Shown: positions 53,416 through 61,848, counted from the first letter of the stretch. The stretch: DNA of 64,000 nucleotides from DASZUK01 sp963745595 (GCA_963745595.1 CAVUYB010000015.1:1-64000); one strand, 5' to 3'. Numbers and translations are program-made. Notes: generated from the sequence alone by a model not told the origin.

Positions 53416-53960
53416 AGGACTGAACGGAGCCGTCCAAACACCACGAGGCTGGCGAGCAGAAATACCATTGCCAGCACGAGCGACGCACCGACGGCGCCAA
53501 CGAAACCCTTCAAGTCCGTCCACACCGCCATCAGTCCGAAGATCGTCCCTACGAGCGCCAGCACGGCGCAGCTCATCGCGAGCGCCAGCATCAGCACCAC
53601 CCGGTGCAGCTCGTGCTTCAAATCCTCCACCACGCGACTTTTGACCGCTTCCAGCCGCGCTTGAATCACCGCCAGCCGGCCACGGATCGCGTGCTTGATA
53701 TCCTCCTCGAGGCGGTGCTCCACGCCGGCGACGGTGTCCTCCACCGCGACGACCCCTGTGTCGACCGCGGTCTCGAGATCGCCTACGAGTCGCGCCTCCA
53801 GCGCCGTGAGGCGCTCCTCGAGCGCAGTCAAGTGATCCCCGAAAGTTGCCGCCGGATGCTGCAGGAAAGACCAGAGCGCCGCGAGCAACCCCTTCATCGC
53901 GCCGTCTCGCGCATTCGCATCCCGGCCCAAGAGCCGCGTCGACAAACGTTCATCTGGCAT
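53328..53960 (-). CDS. Membrane protein with coiled coil and two TM helices (holin-superfamily-like)
   Basis: This is a 210-residue protein. Residues ~35-120 are charged and heptad-like (HLTALEERLTALEARLVGDL, AVIQARLEAVKSRVVEDL). Two hydrophobic helices follow (VVLMLALAMSCAVLALVGTIF and VGAVGASLVLAMVFLLASLVV). The layout resembles Phage_holin_3_6/YqjE-type proteins, which are usually chromosomal and not phage-borne. No phage genes are nearby. The last ~18 residues overlap the SARP-like gene and may be read wrongly. The start at 53960 is the Met nearest the conserved part. Confidence 0.65.
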   Translation of the reverse strand: MPDERLSTRLLGRDANARDGAMKGLLAALWSFLQHPAATFGDHLTALEERLTALEARLVGDLETAVDTGVVAVEDTVAGVEHRLEEDIKHAIRGRLAVIQARLEAVKSRVVEDLKHELHRVVLMLALAMSCAVLALVGTIFGLMAVWTDLKGFVGAVGASLVLAMVFLLASLVVFGRLRSVLHRSQPPPIAGKTASNTQGLSVSCWRKCP

Positions 53961-54008
53961 CGCCGCACCTGCAAGGTCGCACAACCTATTTGGGGAAGTT
54001 CTTCCGGA

Positions 54009-54083
54009 TCATTTCAAATACGTCGCCGGCTTGGCCGCCTCCTTCAGTGCATCGATGATGACTCGCGCTACCTTCTTACTCAT
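54009..54083 (-). CDS. Small 24-residue reading frame (possible 5' remnant of a longer gene)
   Basis: The frame has a good ribosome binding site (GGAG seven bases upstream) and reads MSKKVARVIIDALKEA, then AKPATYLK and a stop. The first 16 residues resemble the start of ThDP-dependent pyruvate oxidase/decarboxylase-type enzymes, but nothing of the rest follows. It may be a remnant, a short leader or chance. No function is proposed. Confidence 0.3.
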   Translation of the reverse strand: MSKKVARVIIDALKEAAKPATYLK

Positions 54084-54148
54084 TCTCGAGCTCCGTTGAG
54101 TCCGTGGGATGGCTACGGCGAGCCTCCGCGATGCACCCGCTGCGGGGC

Positions 54149-54222
54149 ATCCCCCCAATGGGGGGGTAGCCATGCACCCCGCCGCCGCCCGCACCATCCG
54201 GTAAGCCCCCCATTGGGGGGAT
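54149..54222. repeat. Inverted pair of C6-AAT/ATT-G6 near-palindromes
   Basis: The arm at 54149-54166 (ATC5-6AATG6-7) is repeated in inverted orientation at 54206-54222 (C6ATTG6AT), with about 40 bases between. Each arm is itself a near-perfect palindrome. The elements lie upstream of cyoA and could form strong hairpins in DNA or RNA. The role is unknown. Confidence 0.7.
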
Positions 54223-54296
54223 TGGGCAGGACGCGGGATAGCCACAGAATTCCTCGCCATGCCCAACCGCGTCAGTGGATACCGAGGGAGTTCGTG

Positions 54297-55208
54297 ATGC
54301 ACGCCGCCAGCCCCGATCGGATGTCCCCGGACCCCACGAGAACGCCAAGCGCATCCGCCATGGGGCTGCGGGCAATTTCGATGACCGGTGTCGCGATGTT
54401 GTTGGCGTCATGTCGCGAGGGTGTGCTCGATCCGCACGGTCCCGTGGGCAGGGCGGAGCGAATCATTCTTTACGATTCGACCGCGATCATGCTGGCCGTC
54501 GTCATTCCCGTGATCGTGCTCACGCTGGTATTCGCATGGTGGTTTCGAGCCAGAAACAGCCGGGCGCTTTACCGGCCGGACTGGGAATATTCCGGCCGGA
54601 TCGAGATGATCATCTGGTCCATTCCAGCCCTCGTCATCCTGTTTCTCGGCGGCATCGCGTGGACGGGGTCACATGACCTCGATCCCCCGGTGCCGCTGGA
54701 AGCGTCCACGCCACCGCTCGATATCGAAGTCATCTCCCTCGACTGGCGCTGGCTTTTCATCTATCCGCACGAGGGGATTGCGAGCTTGAACCGCCTGGTC
54801 GTCCCGGCGGGAGTGCCGCTTCGATTTCGCCTGACCTCGACGACGGTCATGAACAGCTTCTTCGTGCCGCAATTGGGCAGTCAGATCTATGCAATGCCGA
54901 ACATGGTCACCCGGCTCAATTTGGAGGCCGACCAACCCGGCACCTTCGAGGGTCTCTCCGCGCAATTCAGCGGCGACGGCTTCTCCGACATGCGCTTCGA
55001 TCTTGTGTCGATGGCAGCCGAGGGCTTCGAGGGCTGGGTTACCACCACGAAGACGCATGGCGGTGTCCTGGACGCGAGGACATTCGAGGAGCTGGTGAAG
55101 CCCGCCAAGGCTGAGGGGGCGCAGACCTACGCGCAGGTGAGCGAGGGTCTGTTCGACAGCATTTCATCGGGTCATATGGCGGCGGTCCCGCCGCAACGAG
55201 GGCAGTAA
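54297..55208 (+). CDS. cyoA: Cytochrome o ubiquinol oxidase subunit II
   Basis: This 303-residue lipoprotein subunit has a lipobox-like AMLLASC and two TM helices (IMLAVVIPVIVLTLVFAWWF; MIIWSIPALVILFLGGIAW). A cupredoxin domain follows, with IEVISLDWRWLFIYP and MNSFFVPQLGSQIYAMPNM. The CuA-binding Cys/His set of cytochrome c oxidases is absent (AQFSGDGFSDMRF in its place), which marks a quinol oxidase. The ATG at 54297 has a strong SD; the ATG at 54360 would give a more usual signal length. First gene of cyoABCD. Confidence 0.92.
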   Translation: MHAASPDRMSPDPTRTPSASAMGLRAISMTGVAMLLASCREGVLDPHGPVGRAERIILYDSTAIMLAVVIPVIVLTLVFAWWFRARNSRALYRPDWEYSGRIEMIIWSIPALVILFLGGIAWTGSHDLDPPVPLEASTPPLDIEVISLDWRWLFIYPHEGIASLNRLVVPAGVPLRFRLTSTTVMNSFFVPQLGSQIYAMPNMVTRLNLEADQPGTFEGLSAQFSGDGFSDMRFDLVSMAAEGFEGWVTTTKTHGGVLDARTFEELVKPAKAEGAQTYAQVSEGLFDSISSGHMAAVPPQRGQ

Positions 55209-55209
55209 T

Positions 55210-57192
55210 ATGCTAGGCAGGCTCAGCTGGGCGGCCATTCCGTTCGATGTACCGGTCGTGATGATCGCCGCCGGCAGTGTGGGCTTTGTCATCTTTTGCG
55301 TGTTGGCGCTGGTGACGGTCAAAGGCTGGTGGCCGTATCTGTGGCGGGAATGGATCACCAGCGTCGATCACAAGCGCATCGGCGTGATGTACATCGGTCT
55401 GGCGCTCCTCATGCTGGTGCGCGGCTTCTCGGACGCCATGCTGATGCGCAGCCAACTTGCCCTTGCCGCAGGGCATGCCCAAGGGTATCTGCCGCCCGAA
55501 CATTACGATCAGATCTTCTCGGCGCACGGCACCATCATGATCTTCTTCGTGGCCATGCCGTTCGTCGTCGGGCTCATGAACTTCGTCCTGCCGCTGCAGC
55601 TTGGGGTGCGCGATGTCGCCTTTCCGGTGCTCAACTCCGTCAGCTTCTGGCTGACCGCGGCGGGAGTGCTGCTGGTCAATGTGTCGCTCGTGGTCGGCGA
55701 GTTCGCCCGCACCGGCTGGCTTGCCTATCCGCCGTTGAGCGAAATCGCGTACTCCCCGGGGGTCGGCGTCGACTATTACCTGTGGTCCTTGCAGATCTCG
55801 GGTTTGGGAACGTTGTTATCGGGCATCAATCTCACGACCACCATCTTGAAGTTGCGGGCGCCGGGCATGGGATACCGCCAAATGCCGATCTTTTGCTGGA
55901 CCGCGCTCGCCTCGAATCTTCTGATCGTCGCGTCCTTTCCAATCTTGACGGCGACGTTTGCGATGCTGCTGCTCGATCGTTATTGCGGTTTTCATTTCTT
56001 TACCAACGATCTCGGCGGCAATCCGATGATGTACATCAATCTCATCTGGAGCTGGGGCCACCCGGAGGTGTACATCTTGATACTGCCCGCGTTCGGAGTG
56101 TTCTCGGAGGTGGTCGCCACCTTTTCGGGCAAGCCGTTGTTCGGCCGCCGCTCGATGGTCATGGCGACAATGGCGATCTGCGTGCTGTCCTTCCTGGTCT
56201 GGCTGCATCATTTCTTCACCATGGGCGCCGGCGCGGACGTGAACGGCTTCTTCGGCATCATGACGATGCTCATCGCGGTGCCGACCGGAGTGAAGATTTT
56301 CAATTGGCTGTTCACTCTCTACGGTGGCCGTATCCGTTTCACGACACCCATTTATTGGGCGCTCGGGTTCATGGTGACCTTCGTCATCGGGGGTATGACG
56401 GGTGTCCTCATGGCGATCCCGCCGGCGGACTTCGTTCTGCACAACAGCCTGTTTTTGATCGCGCATTTTCATAATGTGGTGATCGGCGGAGTTGTCTTCG
56501 GTGTCATGGCGGGCATCACCTATTGGTTTCCGAAGGCCTTTGGTTTCACGCTGAATGAGCGGCTCGGCAAGGCGGTGTTCTGGTGCTGGTTCTTCGGCTT
56601 CTACCTCGCCTTCATGCCGCTCTATGTGCTGGGACTCATGGGCGCGACGCGGCGCATGCAGCACTATTCGAACATGCATTGGCAGCCGCTCATGCTCGTC
56701 GCCCTCGGGGGCGCAGTGCTGATCCTCTTGGGGATAGCGCTCACCGGCGTGCAGCTCGCCGTGAGCATCCGCCGGCGCGCATTCAATCGGGATGTGACGG
56801 GGGATCCGTGGAACGGCCGTACGCTCGAGTGGTCGACCCCGTCCCCGCCGCCGGCGTGGAACTTCTCGCATCTGCCGCAGGTCGACCGCGCGGATGCGTT
56901 CTGGGCCATGAAGCAACAGCACGGGGCTTCGCAGGATCGCAACGTCAAACGGACCTATGAAACGATCCATGTCCCTCGGAATAATCCGACCGGCTTCTTT
57001 CTCGCGTTCTTTGCGGTATTACTGGGATTCTCCCTCATCTGGCGCATCTGGTGGGGCGCCGGATTGGGACTTCTGGGAGCGATTGTGGTTTGTCTCATGC
57101 AGGCGTGGCGCACCGATGGCGAGATCGAGGTGCCCGCGGAGAAGGTCGCCGCCTTTGATCGGCTCCATGGGCTGAAGGAGAGGGCGGTATGA
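55210..57192 (+). CDS. cyoB: Cytochrome o ubiquinol oxidase subunit I
   Basis: This is a 660-residue haem-copper oxidase core. It has the N-terminal TSVDHKRIGVMYIG, an extra N-terminal helix typical of CyoB, and the haem ligand in SAHGTIMIFF. The CuB/Tyr block is WSWGHPEVYILILPAFG, the CuB histidines are in WLHHFFTMG, and the haem ligands are in LIAHFHNVVIGG. All metal ligands seem present. It reduces O2 with ubiquinol and pumps protons. It starts one base after the cyoA stop. Confidence 0.95.
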   Translation: MLGRLSWAAIPFDVPVVMIAAGSVGFVIFCVLALVTVKGWWPYLWREWITSVDHKRIGVMYIGLALLMLVRGFSDAMLMRSQLALAAGHAQGYLPPEHYDQIFSAHGTIMIFFVAMPFVVGLMNFVLPLQLGVRDVAFPVLNSVSFWLTAAGVLLVNVSLVVGEFARTGWLAYPPLSEIAYSPGVGVDYYLWSLQISGLGTLLSGINLTTTILKLRAPGMGYRQMPIFCWTALASNLLIVASFPILTATFAMLLLDRYCGFHFFTNDLGGNPMMYINLIWSWGHPEVYILILPAFGVFSEVVATFSGKPLFGRRSMVMATMAICVLSFLVWLHHFFTMGAGADVNGFFGIMTMLIAVPTGVKIFNWLFTLYGGRIRFTTPIYWALGFMVTFVIGGMTGVLMAIPPADFVLHNSLFLIAHFHNVVIGGVVFGVMAGITYWFPKAFGFTLNERLGKAVFWCWFFGFYLAFMPLYVLGLMGATRRMQHYSNMHWQPLMLVALGGAVLILLGIALTGVQLAVSIRRRAFNRDVTGDPWNGRTLEWSTPSPPPAWNFSHLPQVDRADAFWAMKQQHGASQDRNVKRTYETIHVPRNNPTGFFLAFFAVLLGFSLIWRIWWGAGLGLLGAIVVCLMQAWRTDGEIEVPAEKVAAFDRLHGLKERAV

Positions 57193-57812
57193 GCGCGGCG
57201 GAGCCGGCGTTCGCGACCGCCGATGCGGTGCCGCTCTCGCTTCGGGGTCCTGCGCCTACCCGCGTGGTCGCGGGTTACGGTTTTTGGTTGTTCTTGCTAT
57301 CCGACATCGTGATATTTGCCGCGCTCTTTGCCGCGTATGCCGTGCTTTCAGGCGAAACCGCCGGCGGCCCAACGGCCGCCGACCTATTCGATAAGAAGCA
57401 CGTGCTGATCGAGACCGCCTGCTTGCTGGCCTCGAGCGTCACCTGCGGTTTTGGCTCGCTCGCGGTGCAGAGCGGGGAGAGAAGCTCGACTTATTTTTGG
57501 ATGGCGATCACCTTCATTTTAGGTGTGACGTTTCTGAGCCTCGAAGTGAGCGAGTTCAGTCACATGCTCAGCATAGGCGCGGGACCCTCCCGCAGTGCCT
57601 TTCTATCGGCCTTCTTTACCTTGGTCGGCACCCACGGATTGCACGTGACCATCGGCCTGTGCTGGCTGATCGTCATGCTCTTGCAGGTGGCAACGCTCGG
57701 ATTCCAGCCGATGGTGAGCCGCCGCTTCTTCTGCTTTGGCCTGTTTTGGCACGCGCTCGACATCGTTTGGATCGGCGTATTCACCATCGTCTACCTGGGA
57801 GCTCACCTATGA
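57189..57812 (+). CDS. cyoC: Cytochrome o ubiquinol oxidase subunit III
   Basis: This 207-residue, five-helix subunit has YGFWLFLLSDIVIFAALFAAY, SSVTCGFGSLAVQSG, GPSRSAFLSAFFTLVGTHG and CFGLFWHALDIVWIGVFTIVY, all typical of CyoC. The ATG at 57189 overlaps the cyoB stop (ATGA) and its own stop overlaps the cyoD ATG at 57809. It lies in the inner membrane next to subunit I and is needed for assembly and stability. Confidence 0.94.
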   Translation: MSAAEPAFATADAVPLSLRGPAPTRVVAGYGFWLFLLSDIVIFAALFAAYAVLSGETAGGPTAADLFDKKHVLIETACLLASSVTCGFGSLAVQSGERSSTYFWMAITFILGVTFLSLEVSEFSHMLSIGAGPSRSAFLSAFFTLVGTHGLHVTIGLCWLIVMLLQVATLGFQPMVSRRFFCFGLFWHALDIVWIGVFTIVYLGAHL

Positions 57813-58184
57813 GTACCGAAATCGACGCTCAAGGCCGTGTCTCCGGGAGCCAATGTGCACACGCACGGCACGCGCCGGAGTTACCTCATCGGCTTGGGCT
57901 ATGCGGTCGTTTTGACACTGGCCTCCTTTTGGGCTTCCTCGAGTGATTTAATCTATTCACCGGGCGTCCCCATTCTGTTGGGGGTTCTGGCGATTGCCCA
58001 GATGGGAGTCCACTTGGTGTTCTTCCTGCACATCTCGAGCGCGCCGGACCAGACCAACAATATTCTCGCGCTCGCCTTCGGCATTTTCGTCGTGGGTCTC
58101 CTGGTATTCGGATCGATGATCATCATGGCTCATTTGAACCACAACATGATGCCCATGGATCGTCTGATTCAGATGCAACGGTAG
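57809..58184 (+). CDS. cyoD: Cytochrome o ubiquinol oxidase subunit IV (probable +1 frameshift near the start)
   Basis: This three-helix subunit of about 110-120 residues has SYLIGLGYAVVLTLASFW, GVPILLGVLAIAQMGVHLVF and ILALAFGIFVVGLLVFGSM. The start predicted by the operon is the ATG at 57809, overlapping the cyoC stop, but that frame closes at 57946. The family similarity is in the next frame, which is open from a GTG at 57837. One extra base between 57815 and about 57860 would join them. Initiation at the GTG is the alternative. Confidence 0.85.
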
Positions 58185-58196
58185 CGTCGCGGCCTC

Positions 58197-58817
58197 ATGG
58201 CTCTGGTGAATCCGATACTCATTTGTCGCGATTGCGACACTGTGTACCGCTCGATTCCCTTGCGCCGGGGCGATGTGGCGCTCTGCCGACGCTGCGATGC
58301 GGTTCTTGCGCGCTATTTTGGCGCGGACGTGGAGAGTGGATTGGCACTCGTCAGTGCCGCGGCGATCTTTTTCGCCATCGCCAATCTCACGCCGATCCTG
58401 AGCATCGACATCGGCGGGATCGAGACCAAGGCCAATATCTGGTTTGCCGTGCGCTCGTTGCAGCAGGGCTGGATTTCAGTTGCCGCCGTGGGGCTTGCGT
58501 TCACTACCTTCCTCATCCCCGCGGTGCAAATAGCGCTTCTCTTCTGGGTGCTGCTGTTCGCGCGCGTTGGGCACCGGGCGCCCGGCTTTGGACCGATCAT
58601 GAGACTGCTCCACCGGATGCGTCCCTGGAGCATGACGGAGGTTTTCCTGCTGGGCGCCTTGGTCGCGGTCGTGAAACTCGCGAATTGGGTGCCCATTACG
58701 GCCGGGGGCGGCATCTGGGCAATGGCGGCTCTCGCAACGGTGCTTGCATTGCTCGGGCGCTGCGACCCGGCGTCTTGGTGGTCGATCGTCCCGGCGGTCG
58801 AGACATGGCGCCATTGA
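58197..58817 (+). CDS. PqiA-family paraquat-inducible protein A (first module)
   Basis: This 206-residue membrane protein has two zinc-ribbon-like CxxC pairs at the N-terminus (CRDCDTVY, CRRCDAVL). Four TM helices follow (ALVSAAAIFFAIANLTPILS and others), with a central MTEVFLLGALVAVVKLANW. It is half the size of E. coli PqiA, which has two such modules; many proteobacteria split them into two genes. Proteins of this group belong to lipid-transport (MCE) loci. It sits 12 bases after cyoD and overlaps the next, truncated gene. Confidence 0.85.
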   Translation: MALVNPILICRDCDTVYRSIPLRRGDVALCRRCDAVLARYFGADVESGLALVSAAAIFFAIANLTPILSIDIGGIETKANIWFAVRSLQQGWISVAAVGLAFTTFLIPAVQIALLFWVLLFARVGHRAPGFGPIMRLLHRMRPWSMTEVFLLGALVAVVKLANWVPITAGGGIWAMAALATVLALLGRCDPASWWSIVPAVETWRH

Positions 58818-58920
58818 AGCGATCGCTCGAGCTCGGCTTGATCCTATGCCGAACCTGCGGTCATGCGGCATCCCGTGCGAGCCTCGGTGCCGACCCGCGC
58901 TGCCCGCGCTGCCGAAGTCC
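58805..58920 (+). pseudogene. Second PqiA-module gene, cut off at the contig junction
   Basis: The ATG at 58805 overlaps the first module's stop. The 39 residues that follow (LELGLILCRTCGHAASRAS, DPRCPRCRSP) are a normal PqiA N-terminus with both CxxC pairs. After about 58920 the similarity stops abruptly and no TM helices follow. This is one of three genes interrupted at the border between the proteobacterial and actinobacterial parts. Confidence 0.7.
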
Positions 58921-59255
58921 CCCGTGCCGCAACGGCGTCCAGGAGCCGGCGCACGGGCAGCCCGACGTGCTCGGTAAAAGCCGCGATGAGGCGCGTGCGC
59001 GCAGTCATCTCCCGGCGGGTCGTGACCGCGGTGCGCGGATCGTAGTAATAGCGCCGGTAGTACTCCGATCGAAAGAGACCGGGGTGCTTACATGTGGGAT
59101 CGATCCGGCGAGCCTGGCGCTGACTTCCCGCCAGCCCGCCGCCGCGCCGTCGGGTCATAGGCCTGGTCGTTTGCCCGGGCGGGGCGCAGCCCGTCGAGAG
59201 TCTCGCCGCTGCGGCCTTCGAGCTGCGGCGAGACGGCAAGTTGCATCATAGGCGT
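58915..59255. other. Junction between proteobacterial and actinobacterial sequence
   Basis: Within this ~340-base stretch a plus-strand PqiA gene, a minus-strand methyltransferase gene and a minus-strand guaA gene all break off. Between 59094 and 59250 I see only a short minus-strand frame of unknown identity. The gene content left and right belongs to different phyla. This is best read as a chimeric assembly join, possibly with a short third piece. Confidence 0.6.
58919..59093 (-). pseudogene. Class I SAM-dependent methyltransferase, N-terminal fragment
   Basis: Read leftward, the segment encodes KHPGLFRSEYYRRYYYDPRT, then TTRREMTARTRLIAAF and LPVRRLLDA, running into the glycine-rich SAM motif (GCGTG in a neighbouring frame). 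This is the start of a proteobacterial-type methyltransferase. The gene is lost after motif I, exactly where the PqiA fragment on the other strand also ends. A likely start ATG at 59091-59093 is one base out of frame. Confidence 0.55.
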
Positions 59256-59823
59256 CGTAAAGGAACCGTTCGAGCAGGTCGGCGCCGCGCTCGGTGTGGA
59301 CGACCTCGGGGTGGAACTGGACGCCGAAGATGTTGCGGTCGGTATCGTGCAGGGCCGCAACCGGCGCGTCCGGGCTGGCCGCGGTGGCGACGAACCCCGG
59401 TGGCGCGTCCGTGATGGCGTCGCCGTGGCTCATCCAGACCTCGGCCTCCTGCGGCCAGTCGACGAAGAGCGGCGACGGGCCCGTCTGCGACAGCCGGGTG
59501 CGGCCGTACTCGCCGCGGCCGGTCCGGGCCACGGTGCCGCCCAACTGCTGGGTCAGGAGCTGGGCGCCGTAACAGATGCCGAGGATCGGCACGCCGGCGT
59601 CGTAGATCGCCGGGTCGATCGACGGGGCCGGCGTGTCGTAGACCGACTTCGGGCCGCCCGACAGGATGATCCCGCGGGGACGCCGGGCCAGCAGCTCGGC
59701 GGCCGACAACGTCGGCGGGACGATCTCGGAGTAGACGTGGGCCTCACGCACCCGCCGGGCGATGAGCCGGGCGTACTGCGCGCCGAAGTCGACGACCAGT
59801 ACGGGGTCGTCGACCGCGGTCAA
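59251..59823 (-). pseudogene. guaA: GMP synthase, glutamine amidotransferase domain only (3' truncated at the junction)
   Basis: The first 191 residues of GuaA are present: VLVVDFGAQYARLIARRVRE, GIILSGGPKSVYD, the nucleophile Cys in LGICYGAQLL, and the His/Glu pair in GVQFHPEVVHTERG. Similarity ends at ERFLYDA (about 59251). The ATP-pyrophosphatase and dimerisation domains that make GMP from XMP are missing. The start is a TTG at 59823 overlapping the guaB3 stop (TTGA); no ATG fits. The neighbouring guaB3 gene supports the assignment. Confidence 0.85.
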
Positions 59824-60983
59824 TGGCCCATGCCCACGCCCTGGGACCGCTGGAGCTGCTTGCCCTCGGTCTGCAGGGACGGAGCCACCATGACCTCGGC
59901 CTTCTGGAACTCCTTGACGGTCTCGTAGCCGCACGTCGCCATCGCCGTCTTCAGCGCGCCGAAGAGGTTCATCCGCCCGTCGTTCTCGTGGGCCGGGCCG
60001 AGCAGGATCTCCTGCAGGCTGCCCCGCACGCCCGTGCGGACCCTCGCGCCCCGCGGCAGCGTCGGGTGGAACGTCGCCATGCCCCAGTGAAAGCCCCGGG
60101 CCGGCGCCTCGGTGGCCGACGACAGCGGCGAGCCGAGCATGACCGCGTCGGCGCCGCAGGCGATCGCCTTGGCGATGTCGCCGCCCTTGCTCATGCCGCC
60201 GTCGGCGATGACGTGCACGTAGACGCCGGTCTCGTCGAGATGGCGCATACGGGCGCCGGCGACGTCGGCGATCGCCGTCGCTTGAGGAACGCCGAGACCG
60301 AGGACGCCGCGCGTCGTGCAGGCGTTGCCCGGACCGACGCCGACGAGCACACCGACCGCGCCGGTCCGCATCAGGTGAAGACCGGCCTGGTACGACGCGC
60401 AGCCGCCGACGACGACCGGGATGTCGAACTCCCGGATGAACCGCTTCAGGTTGAGGGGCTCCGTCGTCTTCGACACGTGCTCGGCGGAGACGACCGTGCC
60501 CTGGATGACCAGCAGATCGAGCTCGGCGGCCAAGATGGCCGGCGCCAGCGCCTCGGTCCGCTGCGGCGTCACCGACGCGGACGTCGTGATGCCGGCCTCC
60601 TTCATCTGGCGGATGCGCTCGGTGACCAGCTCCGGCTTGATCGGCTCCTGGTACATCTGCTGCATCCGGCCGGTCGCCTTCTCGTCGTCGAGCTCACGGA
60701 TCTCGTCGAGCAGCCGGGACGGGTCCTCGTACCGGGTCCACAGCCCTTCGAGGTTGAGCACACCGAGGCCGCCGAGCCGGCCCAGCTCGATCGCGGTCTG
60801 CGGGCTGATGACCCCGTCCATCGCCGCCCCCAGCAGCGGCAGGTCGAACCGGTAGGCGTCGATCTCCCAGCTGACGTCGACGTCTTCTGGGTCACGGGTC
60901 CGCCGGCTGGGGACGATGGCGATGTCGTCGAACCCGTACGCCCGGCGCCCGGACTTGAAGATGCCGATCTCGATCTCTGCCAC
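59820..60983 (-). CDS. guaB3: GuaB3-family IMP dehydrogenase-related protein
   Basis: This 387-residue IMPDH-fold protein without CBS domains is the paralogue found mainly in Actinobacteria. It has GFDDIAIVPSRRTRDPEDVD at the N-terminus, VGPGNACTTRGVLGLG with the active-site-position Cys222, IADGGMSKGGDIAKAIACGA and the MLGSPLSSATEAP region. Some members act as GMP reductases; the role in this organism is open. It is directly upstream of, and overlapping, guaA. Confidence 0.92.
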   Translation of the reverse strand: MAEIEIGIFKSGRRAYGFDDIAIVPSRRTRDPEDVDVSWEIDAYRFDLPLLGAAMDGVISPQTAIELGRLGGLGVLNLEGLWTRYEDPSRLLDEIRELDDEKATGRMQQMYQEPIKPELVTERIRQMKEAGITTSASVTPQRTEALAPAILAAELDLLVIQGTVVSAEHVSKTTEPLNLKRFIREFDIPVVVGGCASYQAGLHLMRTGAVGVLVGVGPGNACTTRGVLGLGVPQATAIADVAGARMRHLDETGVYVHVIADGGMSKGGDIAKAIACGADAVMLGSPLSSATEAPARGFHWGMATFHPTLPRGARVRTGVRGSLQEILLGPAHENDGRMNLFGALKTAMATCGYETVKEFQKAEVMVAPSLQTEGKQLQRSQGVGMGH

Positions 60984-61080
60984 AGCCTGCCCTCCGGCCT
61001 CGTAGACGAACGCCGGGCCGACCCTCCGACGTCCCTTTACGTTACCGTGCGGCTGTGCCCGGCCGGGGCTCGTCGGACTG

Positions 61081-61848
61081 TCAGATATCAGCCGGTGCGA
61101 CGCCGAGGGCGATACAGACGAGCTCGTAGAGCAGCCGCCCGGTCGCCCCCCAGACGATCTCGCCGGCGACGTCGAAGAAACGGACCGGGTACGACCCGTC
61201 GGCCGAGCCGCGGCCGAGCCGGCCGGGGAAGATCCAACGCTCCTCGTGATAGGCGCCGTCGGCGACCAGGTCGGCCAGGGCGACGTCGAAGGCCCGCTCG
61301 ACCTCTGTCGGGCTCGGCACGAGGGCGTCGGGCGGCCGGTCGAGGACGGCGACGACTGGCGTGACCTGGCGATTGGTGACGAACGTGAGGACCGGCCGGA
61401 GCCAGCCGACCGGCCGGACGGCGGCCGGATCGAGGGCGATCTCCTCGAACGCCTCCCGGGTGGCCGCGGCTACCGCGTCCTCGCCAGGGTCGACACCGCC
61501 GCCCGGGAAGCTCACCTCGCCGCGGTGGGAGCGGAGCGTCGCCGATCGCCGGGTCAGGACCACCCGGGCCTCGCCGGCCTCCTCGAAGAGGGCGACGAGC
61601 ACCGCCGCCCGCCGCACCGCCTGCTCCGGCGGCGGCCCGTCGAAGACCTCGACGGCTGCATCGGCCGACGGCGGGACCGGCCCGGTCCAGCCGACGCGCT
61701 CGAGCGCGGCGATGACCCGGGCGACCGACAGACCCCGCCGATCGGCCGGGTCGAGGGCGGCCCACGGCGCCGGCGCGCCGGGCCGGGCGGCCGGCGGTCT
61801 CGGGATGACCTGGGGTGGGGAGTCGGGATCGGGCGAGGACGGTCGCAT
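61081..61848 (-). CDS. Nudix hydrolase, CoA-pyrophosphatase type
   Basis: This 255-residue protein has LTRRSATLRSHRGEVSFPGGG just before and into the Nudix box, the signature of CoA diphosphatases (NUDT7/8-like). The box GGVDPGE, then REAFEE at about residues 118-136 has all acidic metal ligands, with Ala in place of the last Gly. It probably cleaves CoA to phosphopantetheine and ADP. The start is taken at 61848; the frame is open to 61944 but that part is low-complexity. It lies 97 bases upstream of guaB3 and 117 downstream of groL. Confidence 0.85.
   Translation of the reverse strand: MRPSSPDPDSPPQVIPRPPAARPGAPAPWAALDPADRRGLSVARVIAALERVGWTGPVPPSADAAVEVFDGPPPEQAVRRAAVLVALFEEAGEARVVLTRRSATLRSHRGEVSFPGGGVDPGEDAVAAATREAFEEIALDPAAVRPVGWLRPVLTFVTNRQVTPVVAVLDRPPDALVPSPTEVERAFDVALADLVADGAYHEERWIFPGRLGRGSADGSYPVRFFDVAGEIVWGATGRLLYELVCIALGVAPADI

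Larger units (their letters stand above)
53961..54296. other. Intergenic region before cyoA
   Basis: This 336-base gap holds one 24-codon reading frame on the minus strand (54009-54083) and a pair of inverted C6/G6 repeats, both listed separately. The end, GAGGGAG six bases before the cyoA ATG, is a strong ribosome binding site. No clear sigma-70 promoter could be assigned. Confidence 0.6.

Noticed and set aside
53328..53960. Prophage suggested by the holin-like membrane protein
   Set aside because: No other phage genes, integrase or attachment sites are nearby, and this protein type is common on chromosomes.
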